A stretch of DNA of 17,723 nucleotides from JBOGJG01 sp050747825. GTDB taxonomy: Bacteria; Acidobacteriota; UBA6911; RPQK01; JBOGJG01. The number at the start of each line of letters is the position of its first letter. The stretch's first letter is position 1. The DNA lies in NCBI GenBank assembly GCA_050747825.1, contig JBOGJG010000266.1, forward strand, positions 1 through 17,723, given 5' to 3'. This document shows, in pieces, positions 8,751 to 14,083 of the stretch. Below the pieces are notes generated by a model. That model did no database searches and was not told the origin of the DNA. It worked only from the letters and a program-made list of their open reading frames with translations. A program made the translations under genes and the position numbers.

Positions 8751-9867
8751 AGTAGACAACAATAAATATTGCTCATAATCCGGACATGGTATACAGTGGG
8801 TGCCATGGGGCGCCCGAGTCTGTTGCGAGTCTCTGAGGATGAGAGGAAAAAGTTGCTGGAGGCGGCTGCGCAGTCTCCGGACGCGGACTTCCGCGATGCC
8901 TGTCGGGCGGTGCTGATGTTGGCGAGTGGCGAGACGAGGGAAGGGGTGGCCGCCCATTTCGGGGTGCATCCGGCGACGGTTGGCCGCTGGGGGGCCACCT
9001 ATCGACGCCGTGGTTTGATAGGCTTGGGAGGGCCGGAAGAGGACCGCCGGGGCCGCCCCCGCAAGCTTCAGACGGAGCAACTGGCATGGCTGCGTGAGGT
9101 GGCGCTCACTCCGCCGCGAGAGCTGGGCTACGCCTTCACGGTCTGGACTTTGCCCCGGCTGGCGCGCTATCTGAAGGAGGCAAAAGGTCTGAGCGTGCAA
9201 CCGCACTACCTCGGTTTGCTGTTGCATCGGATGGGGTTGGCACGCCGCCGGCCCAAGCACGTGCTGGAGGGGAAACGGGACGAGCAGGCCCAGGCCCAGG
9301 CGAAAGCCGAACTGACGGAGCTCAAGGCGGGCCTGCCCCAGGAAGAGCGGGTGATCATCAGTCAGGACGAGGCGGAGTTTCACCTGTATCCTTATTTGGT
9401 GGCGATCTGGTCTGTGGTGGGATCGCTGCAGCCGAAAGTGACCACTCCGGGTAAGAACCAAAAGCGGGTGCTGTACGGCGCTTTGAACCTGAAAACGGGC
9501 CAGCTCACCGGCTACTGGGCGGCGACCAAGAGCGGCGGCCACTTCATTGAATACCTCCAAGCGTTGCTGGAGGAATATCGGGATCAGAAGATTCTGATGA
9601 TCACTGATAACGGCAGTTTCCACCACACCAGGAAAGTCGACGAGTTTCTCAAGGCGCACGAGGACCGGTTGGAGGTCAAATGGCTGCCGCCCTATTGCCC
9701 GGACCTGAACGACATCGAACGCACTTGGCGCAAACTGAAAAGGAGCCACGCCTCCAACTTCCTCTTCAATTCCCTGGACGAACTGGCTGCCAACGTGCAA
9801 AAGGGAATCGAGGAAATGAACCGGACGGTACCCAAACGTTAAGAGCATTATGTATTGTTGTCTACTT
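8751..9867 (+). mobile_element. Complete IS630-family insertion sequence (1117 bp)
   Basis: The ends are imperfect inverted repeats: 28 bases at 8751-8778 and 9840-9867 match at 25 positions and begin AGTAGACAACAATA. A TA dinucleotide flanks each end (8749-8750 and 9868-9869), the target duplication expected of IS630/Tc1-type elements. One intact DDE transposase fills the interior, and its stop codon lies within the right repeat. The element interrupts or abuts the IS3-family remnant on its left. Near-perfect ends and an intact ORF suggest recent insertion. Confidence 0.95.
8805..9842 (+). CDS. IS630-family DDE transposase
   Basis: Cut-and-paste transposase of the IS630/Tc1-mariner group, 345 aa from ATG 8805. 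It has an N-terminal winged/helix-turn-helix region (REGVAAHFGVHPATVGRW), a GRPRKL linker, and a C-terminal DDE_3 nuclease. The catalytic acids are visible in IISQDEAEFH (first Asp), LMITDNGSFHH (second Asp) and the hallmark PPYCPDLNDIERTWRKLK (Glu). ATG 8805 gives the family-like start MGRPSLLRVSEDERKK; an in-frame TTG at 8769 lies inside the left inverted repeat and is less likely. No frameshift or missing catalytic residue is seen, so the protein should be active. The left inverted repeat probably contains or adjoins its promoter, and self-binding there would allow autoregulation; that is inference. Confidence 0.93.
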   Translation: MGRPSLLRVSEDERKKLLEAAAQSPDADFRDACRAVLMLASGETREGVAAHFGVHPATVGRWGATYRRRGLIGLGGPEEDRRGRPRKLQTEQLAWLREVALTPPRELGYAFTVWTLPRLARYLKEAKGLSVQPHYLGLLLHRMGLARRRPKHVLEGKRDEQAQAQAKAELTELKAGLPQEERVIISQDEAEFHLYPYLVAIWSVVGSLQPKVTTPGKNQKRVLYGALNLKTGQLTGYWAATKSGGHFIEYLQALLEEYRDQKILMITDNGSFHHTRKVDEFLKAHEDRLEVKWLPPYCPDLNDIERTWRKLKRSHASNFLFNSLDELAANVQKGIEEMNRTVPKR

Positions 9868-10043
9868 AGTCAACGCTGTTATCCAAAAGCCAAAGAACAT
9901 CACATATTACGAGCACTTCAGGCGACTCGGCCTCAAGTGGTTGAAAACGGGAAAACGGGTGAAACCGACGTGGGCCTTGAGGTGACCAGCAGCAGGAAAG
10001 CGCAGTGCGGGAAATCTGCACGCTGCGTTCTTGTTTACGTATT

Positions 10044-10070
10044 TTGCATAACGCAAGTTGTATAATACAA
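10044..10070 (+). promoter_or_regulatory. Promoter with two tandem palindromic operator candidates
   Basis: Two 13-bp palindrome-like sites follow one another with one base between: TTGCATAACGCAA (10044-10056) and TTGTATAATACAA (10058-10070). They share the pattern TTGyATAAyrCAA. The second contains a perfect -10 hexamer, TATAAT (10061-10066), twelve bases before the ATG at 10079. Transcription would then start about 10073, leaving a leader of only about 6 nt. I see no strong -35 box at 16-18 bp. A dimeric repressor bound here would block the promoter. Confidence 0.55.
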
Positions 10071-10078
10071 TCTGCGTA

Positions 10079-11215
10079 ATGAAAAACCCATTTCACTATG
10101 GCGGAGTCGTCACGGGTGAGGATTTTTGCAACCGTCAGAAAGAGGTTTCCGAACTCACCCGGATCATCGAGAATTCGCAAAAGGTTTTCGTCTATTCGGA
10201 ACGGCGATTTGGAAAGACTTCCCTTGTCCAGCGGGTCTTGGATCAGTTGCCGAGGAAAGCGTACCTGAGTGTCTACGTGGACCTCTGGTCTACCGACGGT
10301 GAGGCTGCTTTTGTTTCAGCGGTGGCCAGGGCCATCACTGAGTCGATGGCAACTACGGCTGACAAGCTGGTACAGACAGCCAGAGACTTCTTCGGCAGGC
10401 TTAAGCCAGGCATAACGATTAACGATGAAGGCAGGCCCGTGATTACATTCGAAGCAAGCCGGATCAGCGATTTATCAAGTGATTTGGAGGAAGTGCTGGA
10501 GGCTCCTGCCAGGGTGGCGCGAGAGGGTAAGCGGAGCGTTGTGATTGTATTTGACGAATTTCAACAGATACTCGAGTATGAAAGTGAGCAGGTCGAGCGG
10601 CGTCTGCGCAGCATTGTCCAGCATCAAAGGGATATCTCTTACGTTTTTCTGGGCAGCAGAAGGCACTTGATCCAGAAATTGTTCTTGGGTAGATCAAGGC
10701 CGTTGTATCGAGCGGCTGCCCATTATCCATTGGGCCCGATCCAAGCAGAGGATTGGCTCCCGTTCATTCGCGAGCGGTTTCTGGAGGCTCGAAGGCAAAT
10801 AACCGATGAGCAAATCCGACGAGCTTGCCGGATTACTGAAGGGCACCCGTTCTATACTCAGCACCTTTGTCATGTCTTATGGGAACTGTGCGGAGTCGGT
10901 GAGGAGGTGACGGGAGACTTGATCCAATCTTCTGTGGACGTTGTCCTGGATCGTGAGAGTTATGCGTATGCCACGTTATGGGAATCGCTCACCAAAAACC
11001 AGCAAAGATTCCTGAAAGGTCTGGCTGCCGAGGCTCCTGGAGTTCAGCCCTTTGGGGGTGATTTTATACAGCGCTATGGATTACGTTCGCCTTCCAACGT
11101 CCAGAGGTCCGCGGCGGTTCTTTTGGATAAAGATGTCATTGATCGAAACAACGGTTCCTATGTGATACTGGATCGTTTCTTCCGTCTGTGGATTCAGAAG
11201 GGGCAAACGGTCTGA
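10079..11215 (+). CDS. AAA ATPase of the prokaryotic/archaeal ATPase family (PF01637-like)
   Basis: A 378-aa STAND-like P-loop ATPase of a family common in archaea and in bacteria with many mobile genes; its cellular role is not established. It opens with the family-typical MKNPFHYGGVVTGEDFCNRQ. The P-loop is SERRFGKTSL (about 40-49), where Ser replaces the usual first Gly. Walker B is VVIVFDEFQQ (154-163), and a GSRRHLIQKLF sensor-like strand lies near 192. EGHPFYTQHLCH precedes a C-terminal winged-helix-like region ending ...YVILDRFFRLWIQKG. ATG 10079 is chosen over the in-frame TTG at 10058 because it gives this start and because the TTG lies inside the -10 region. The gene stands alone, convergent with the truncated ATPase downstream. 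It appears intact and may be selfish or tied to defence, but nothing here decides that. Confidence 0.85.
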   Translation: MKNPFHYGGVVTGEDFCNRQKEVSELTRIIENSQKVFVYSERRFGKTSLVQRVLDQLPRKAYLSVYVDLWSTDGEAAFVSAVARAITESMATTADKLVQTARDFFGRLKPGITINDEGRPVITFEASRISDLSSDLEEVLEAPARVAREGKRSVVIVFDEFQQILEYESEQVERRLRSIVQHQRDISYVFLGSRRHLIQKLFLGRSRPLYRAAAHYPLGPIQAEDWLPFIRERFLEARRQITDEQIRRACRITEGHPFYTQHLCHVLWELCGVGEEVTGDLIQSSVDVVLDRESYAYATLWESLTKNQQRFLKGLAAEAPGVQPFGGDFIQRYGLRSPSNVQRSAAVLLDKDVIDRNNGSYVILDRFFRLWIQKGQTV

Positions 11216-11306
11216 CTGGTTATGGGCGTAATCAAGTCTGTTTGATCTCGTGTGGTTCACTGGGGTGACCGGCGGTTTAGACCGCAGGCCCTACCCGGAC
11301 GGATTA

Positions 11307-11388
11307 ATCAAATCCGTGACAATCCGTGGCTGTTTTCGCAGGCACTCTCACCTGAGCTTTTCAGATTACAAATCCGATGGCCGGTAGA
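11307..11388 (-). repeat. PIN-toxin 3'-end remnant with shared direct repeat (copy 1)
   Basis: A 31-bp stretch (11358-11388) is identical to 12734-12764. At 12734-12764 it encodes the last residues and stop of a PIN toxin gene plus sequence beyond. Here, read on the minus strand in the matching frame, it also gives IYRPSDL followed by TAA, so it is the tail of a second, otherwise deleted PIN toxin gene. The flank (AATCCGTGGCT, 11321-11331) also recurs at 12721-12731, with about 23 extra bases here. An AATCCGTG decamer-type direct repeat (11311-11328) lies within. Confidence 0.8.
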
Positions 11389-11643
11389 TGGTTTCAAGTA
11401 GTTGCGCCAGGATCGGTACTTGTGAATTTCGTCAAAAGCCCAGAGTTCGGAGGAGGGGAGTTCCCGCTTCAGAATTCGTTCGCGGTGTTCCGCCAGATCC
11501 CAATTCAAGTACTCTGCTTCGCCTCCTGGGAGCGCGCGAGCCAATGTCGTTTTCCCGACTTGGCGCGGGCCGGCAACGAACACCGTCTTGCGACTGAGAT
11601 CCTGCAAGACCTGAGGTTGCAGGTAGCGCGGCCTGATCTCCAT
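11389..11643 (-). pseudogene. Truncated AAA ATPase (AAA_14/DUF4143 type), 5' part only
   Basis: N-terminal fragment of an ATPase of the AAA_14/DUF4143 group, normally about 380-400 aa. About 84 residues keep family features: MEIRPRYLQPQVLQDLSRKT, Walker A GPRQVGKTTLA (25-35), YLNWDLAEHRERILK, and Walker B LWAFDEIHKYRSWRNYLK (67-84). Homology ends sharply at NYLK. The DNA then becomes the 3' end of a PIN toxin gene, and the ATPase frame runs on into nonsense (PSTGHRICNLKSS) to a stop near 11308. The likely start is ATG 11643 rather than the upstream in-frame codon. A TACTAT box (11657-11662, minus strand) sits 13 bases before it, again implying a very short leader. The rest of the AAA core and the DUF4143 C-terminal domain are gone, so it is non-functional. 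Confidence 0.85.
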
Positions 11644-11678
11644 GGAAGCCAAGACTATAGTACTAATTTCTACCACGG

Positions 11679-11704
11679 TCGAAAATAGTAGCGTCTATTT
11701 TCGA
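11679..11704. promoter_or_regulatory. Perfect 10-bp inverted repeat between HEPN gene and ATPase fragment
   Basis: TCGAAAATAG (11679-11688) and CTATTTTCGA (11695-11704) are exact inverted copies around a 6-base spacer, TAGCGT. The right arm overlaps the HEPN stop codon. The site lies about 36 bp upstream of the ATPase fragment's start on the same strand. It may be an operator for that gene or a hairpin at the end of the HEPN message. There is no following T-run, so a classical terminator is unlikely. Confidence 0.5.
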
Positions 11705-12114
11705 CTGGAGCCGAAAATCTTGCCCACCGCCTCCACGAGCCATTTCGCTCCCTCCAGCGCCTTTTGGGCGTCGCTCTGATCATAAAACTCAGAGGGAGTC
11801 AGGTCTTCGCTGCCATAAAAGGCCAGTTCGCGGTCGCGGCGGAGGTCCTTCGAAATGGAAATAAATCTTTCCAGATGAGGGTGGCTCCGCTTTGGCAGCT
11901 TGTCGCGTTCCTTCCTGAGAATTCCACCGACGTCGTGGACTCTGGGCGTTTCGATGTTCGAGAAGCGAAGCAGGGCCTTGAGCGCCAGCTCGACGACTTC
12001 CTGGGACTCTCTGACCACGTCGGCCCAGCTCCGGCGCTCGAAAAGGACCTCCAGGGCAGCCAGGCGGTGAGCTGCCCGCGTCAGATAGTCATCGGCCAGC
12101 GATCGATTCTTCAC
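11695..12114 (-). CDS. HEPN-domain protein, likely toxin of a HEPN/MNT module
   Basis: HEPN proteins are small helical RNases; in HEPN/MNT toxin-antitoxin modules the partner nucleotidyltransferase neutralises the toxin by AMPylating it. This 139-aa protein is helical throughout, with the family opening ADDYLTRAAHRLAALEVLFERRSWADVVRESQEVVELALKALLR shown in parts: ADDYLTRAAHRLAALEVLFE (7-26) and RESQEVVELALKALLR (35-50). The site expected to match R-X4-6-H-X-Y reads RDRELAFY (93-100): Arg93 and Tyr100 are present but Ala98 takes the place of His. Tyr100 is the residue type AMPylated in the characterised system. Its ATG at 12114 lies inside the end of the upstream nucleotidyltransferase gene (26-bp overlap), which implies coupled translation. 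It could be a catalytically weakened HEPN or one with another active-site arrangement. Confidence 0.85.
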   Translation of the reverse strand: MKNRSLADDYLTRAAHRLAALEVLFERRSWADVVRESQEVVELALKALLRFSNIETPRVHDVGGILRKERDKLPKRSHPHLERFISISKDLRRDRELAFYGSEDLTPSEFYDQSDAQKALEGAKWLVEAVGKIFGSSRK

Positions 12115-12688
12115 CTTCTTTCTCCTCGCTCCCGCTCTTCAACCAGTATGGATGTCCGTGCACGTATCTTCTGCGCAGTTTGCCTCTGGACACAGCCTCG
12201 CGAATTTTTCTCAAGAACTCTCGCACCCGGCCCTCATGGTCGTACAAGATAATTCCATCAATAGAGACTTCATACCAGAGTCCTCCGGCTTCCTCCACCT
12301 GGGCAGGGAGGTGAACAAAATGAGGGCTGGCATTGCCAGGCACTATCTCCGACAGGGCCTGATCCCAAACTCGGTACAACTCTCGATTGATCACCACGCG
12401 GCTGTCCAGGACGATCAATAGATCCACGTCTGAAGCCGGGCCTGACTCGCCGCGGCTGCTGGAGCCGAACAGGACGATTCCCTGCAGCCGCGAGCCCCAT
12501 TGCTTCATCACCGAATCCTTCAGATCCCGCCATTCGGAAGACTCCTCATTTATCCGAAGCGGAGCGTCCGACAGGCGGGCCACGCAGTACTCGTTGAGCG
12601 AGCGGCCCTGGCTCTTGGCCGCGTCTCGCAGTCTCTGGTGGAGAGCCGGGGGCATTCTCAGCACGAACCGGCCGGACGCCTGCTTCAT
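12089..12688 (-). CDS. Ribbon-helix-helix/minimal nucleotidyltransferase fusion, likely antitoxin
   Basis: A 199-aa two-domain protein. Residues about 1-42 form an Arc/HicB-like ribbon-helix-helix DNA-binding domain: GRFVLRMPPALHQRLRDAAK, then GRSLNEYCVARLSDAP. Residues about 55-170 form a polymerase-beta-type minimal nucleotidyltransferase (MNT): IVLFGSSSRG then ESGPASDVDLLIVLD, which matches GS-X10-DXD exactly (Gly75-Ser76, Asp87, Asp89). In known HEPN/MNT pairs the MNT AMPylates a HEPN tyrosine; here the adjacent, overlapping HEPN gene is the obvious partner. The basic C-terminus (GKLRRRYVHGHPYWLKSG) is family-like, and the last 18 residues lie over the HEPN start. The fused RHH domain would let the antitoxin bind its own promoter directly. 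ATG 12688 fits the RHH start; GGGGG lies just before it and a TACTAT box 14 bases upstream. Confidence 0.87.
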   Translation of the reverse strand: MKQASGRFVLRMPPALHQRLRDAAKSQGRSLNEYCVARLSDAPLRINEESSEWRDLKDSVMKQWGSRLQGIVLFGSSSRGESGPASDVDLLIVLDSRVVINRELYRVWDQALSEIVPGNASPHFVHLPAQVEEAGGLWYEVSIDGIILYDHEGRVREFLRKIREAVSRGKLRRRYVHGHPYWLKSGSEEKEGEESIAGR

Positions 12689-12695
12689 GCCCCCA

Positions 12696-12710
12696 TGATA
12701 TCATAGTATC
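12696..12710 (-). promoter_or_regulatory. Promoter/operator candidate for the RHH-MNT/HEPN operon
   Basis: TGATATCA (12696-12703) is a perfect palindrome and is followed by the related TAGTATC (12704-12710), a head-to-tail half-site pair of the kind RHH dimers bind. On the minus strand a TACTAT -10-like box (12703-12708) overlaps it, 14 bases before the ATG. No convincing -35 box is visible. Confidence 0.35.
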
Positions 12711-12764
12711 AAATCCAAGCAATCCGTGGCTCTTTTTCAGATTACAAATCCGATGGCCGGTAGA
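12708..12764 (-). repeat. Direct repeat copy 2 at the end of the PIN toxin remnant
   Basis: Positions 12734-12764 are identical to 11358-11388. The upstream portion (from 12708) also resembles 11307-11333, sharing AATCCGTGGCT. The segment comprises the final codons (LYRPSDL) and TAA stop of the PIN toxin remnant on the minus strand plus the sequence beyond it. Confidence 0.85.
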
Positions 12765-13045
12765 GGGTGTGTCCTGCTACTCTCTGAAATGACCGATCGG
12801 CCGTGACAAGATTTTTTAATGCCCAGCCTGAAAGCAACAGCTATGAAAATAGCGTCATTGGTTAACAGACCATATTGCCTTCTAACCGAGAGGCAATCCA
12901 GGAGATCGGTCGAACTGAGACTTTCGACTATGAGACCCAGGCGCAGGATGTCGCGCAGTCGATCCTCGTAATGGACCAGTGCCTGGATTCGTTCCGATCG
13001 AGCCTGAAGAGATCGGACATGGATGTGCTCTTGGCGCACGGGAGG
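12741..13045 (-). pseudogene. VapC-type PIN toxin, 5'-truncated and frameshifted
   Basis: C-terminal two-thirds of a PIN-domain ribonuclease toxin. The clear part reads VHYEDRLRDILRLGLIVESL, then RRQYGLLTNDAIFIAVAFRLGI, in which the Asp of LTNDA is a PIN catalytic acid. After GIK a run of six T on the plus strand (12812-12817) puts the reading out of frame. Removing one base restores NLVTADRSFQRVAGHTLYRP followed by SDL and a TAA stop near 12749, which includes the second conserved acidic ADRSF motif. The N-terminal half, with the first catalytic Asp and the Glu, is missing; homology fades near 13045, just before an oppositely oriented HepT-like remnant. No antitoxin partner is seen beside it. 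It is best called dead, although the frameshift alone could be a sequencing error. Confidence 0.8.
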
Positions 13046-13064
13046 CTGGTATCGTTGAAGATTT

Positions 13065-13347
13065 TTGGTTGAGCCTCTCGCCCGGTTGCGGCAGCACTTG
13101 AATCACCTCAGAGAACTGCGGCCTCGCGTTCCGGACCGGGTGGTTCGCAACCTCTCCCGGGACGAACGATTCCCCCACGATCTGGTGAAGGCTCTGGAGC
13201 CGCTCCCCGGACTTCGCAACGTTTTGATACACGAGTACGTAGCGCTCGATTTTGGATCGCGTGGTGGAAGCTCTCAATCAGCTCGAGACGATAGAACGGT
13301 TCATGGCTGTCGTGGCCGCTATGGAGGCAGGAGAGGAATACGCCTGA
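13065..13347 (+). pseudogene. HepT-like (DUF86) HEPN remnant, deleted and frameshifted
   Basis: Plus-strand remnant of a HepT/DUF86 toxin, itself a HEPN-fold RNase usually of 135-145 aa next to an MNT antitoxin. It may start at TTG 13065 (VEPLARLRQHLNHLREL). The reading RNLSRDERFPHDLVKALEPL then PGLRNVLIHEYVALD contains the DUF86 core with R-X4-6-H-X-Y as RNVLIHEY. A T-run at 13250-13253 has one base too many. Removing it restores DRVVEALNQLETIERFMAVV then AAMEAGEEYA and a TGA stop at 13345-13347. Even so repaired it is only about 94 aa, so roughly 45 residues seem to be missing between RVPDR and VVRNL, near 13138. No MNT partner lies upstream; a reversed PIN remnant occupies that place. Confidence 0.72.
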
Positions 13348-13395
13348 GTATCAGGAGAGCTTTGCCCGCAGGTTGACGAATTTGCAGAGCGGCGC

Positions 13396-13422
13396 ACTTT
13401 CGCGGCTCAAATACGCGAAAGT
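13396..13422. repeat. 9-bp inverted repeat spanning the vapC stop codon
   Basis: ACTTTCGCG (13396-13404) and CGCGAAAGT (13414-13422) are exact inverted copies with a 9-base loop that contains the vapC stop codon. It can form a hairpin at the end of the vapBC message. There is no T-run on the minus strand beyond it, so it may protect or mark the 3' end rather than terminate. Confidence 0.5.
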
Positions 13423-13790
13423 TGAGGCAGGCGATCAAAGTGTTGGTCCCGGGCACAAAGGGTCAGATCATGCTGGACCATGAGGGCAGCGACCCACAGA
13501 TCATTGGTCGGAATTGGAGTTCCCTGCTTGCGAAGCTGAAAGAAAAGGCGGGCATAATGATGGGTGGTCTGTTCGTCGGGATGAAGCACTTCCGTTCTGG
13601 ATGAACTGAGGAACCGGACGAGGGTGCGCTCGTTTTGCACCGACCGGTCTCCGCACAAAAACCCGGCCCGAAGTTCCCCGATGACCACCAGTGGCAGGAA
13701 TATCCGCTCGGCTTCCTGCACGATCTGGACGGCAAGTTCAACGCCCTTGCAAAAATCCACATAGCGGTTGGTATCCAGGGCGATTCTCAT
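13407..13790 (-). CDS. vapC: VapC-type PIN-domain ribonuclease toxin
   Basis: VapC toxins are Mg-dependent endoribonucleases that usually cut tRNA or rRNA and are held inactive by VapB. The 127-aa protein is full length and keeps the PIN acidic set: Asp6 (ALDTNRYVDF), Glu39 (VVIGELRAGF), Asp97 (TNDLWVAA) and Asp115/Asp119 (ARDQHFD). The order LxDTN-Y then GELRAGF places it with the FitB/VapC-like PIN proteins. Its ATG at 13790 overlaps the antitoxin stop in an ATGA arrangement (4 bp), which indicates translational coupling. It is intact, unlike the PIN remnants at 12741-13045 and 11307-11388, and its C-terminus (LPQLSRI) differs from their RPSDL, so it is not their parent copy. Confidence 0.92.
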   Translation of the reverse strand: MRIALDTNRYVDFCKGVELAVQIVQEAERIFLPLVVIGELRAGFLCGDRSVQNERTLVRFLSSSRTEVLHPDEQTTHHYARLFFQLRKQGTPIPTNDLWVAALMVQHDLTLCARDQHFDRLPQLSRI

Positions 13791-14047
13791 TTCCAGAGGC
13801 TGGGATCGATCTGGTCCTGTTCTTCAATCGCCTTCTCAAATTCCGAATCTTCCACCCACGACCCCGCCAGTTGGTCCAGGTCATGAAAACGCGGGCGCTC
13901 TTCGGCCAGTCCTATTCCGCGTGTCAAGGCCTCGATAGAGACTTCGTTGAGACTCTTCTCTTCCTGCCGGGCTCTTCTTCTCAGCTCTCGGTCCACGCGC
14001 GCCGGGACGGCTCGAATAGTATATTGAATACTCTGCCTTCTATTCAT
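13787..14047 (-). CDS. vapB: VapB/FitA-type ribbon-helix-helix antitoxin
   Basis: An 86-aa antitoxin. The N-terminal half is an RHH domain (SIQYTIRAVPARVDRELRRR, then ARQEEKSLNEVSIEALTRGI); the acidic C-terminal tail (EDSEFEKAIEEQDQIDPSLW) has the WxxDxEFxxAIxxQDxID pattern that inserts into PIN toxins of this type. ATG 14047 is preferred over 14083 because it begins directly before the first RHH strand and because a promoter fits it: TTGATT (14078-14083, minus strand), 18 bp, then TACAAT (14054-14059, minus strand). That box ends only six bases before the ATG, so the mRNA should be leaderless or nearly so. RHH antitoxins normally repress their own operon. It shares a 4-bp overlap with vapC. 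Confidence 0.9.
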   Translation of the reverse strand: MNRRQSIQYTIRAVPARVDRELRRRARQEEKSLNEVSIEALTRGIGLAEERPRFHDLDQLAGSWVEDSEFEKAIEEQDQIDPSLWK

Positions 14048-14053
14048 GCCTGC

Positions 14054-14083
14054 ATTGTATCCTGCAATTGCCTTCCAAATCAA
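14054..14083 (-). promoter_or_regulatory. vapBC promoter, probably giving a leaderless mRNA
   Basis: On the minus strand a TTGATT -35 box (14078-14083) and a TACAAT -10 box (14054-14059) are 18 bp apart. Only six bases separate the -10 box from the vapB ATG (14045-14047). The -35 box overlaps the stop of the upstream GNAT remnant, so vapBC should be transcribed independently of it. Confidence 0.5.

Noticed and set aside
8748..9848. 366-codon open frame on the minus strand
   Set aside because: Antisense shadow of the IS630-family transposase, including its inverted repeats. It is rich in Arg, Pro and Gln, with no recognisable domain.
10058..10078. Upstream TTG start giving the ATPase seven more residues
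   Set aside because: The TTG falls just before the -10 box, so it would probably not be transcribed. The ATG at 10079 gives the typical family start.
11232..11290. Hairpin GCGGT-TTAG-ACCGC after the intact ATPase as a terminator
   Set aside because: A 5-bp stem without a following T-run; not convincing.
12882..13277. 131-codon minus-strand open frame
   Set aside because: It crosses from antisense of the HepT remnant into a wrong frame of the PIN remnant and has no domain of its own.
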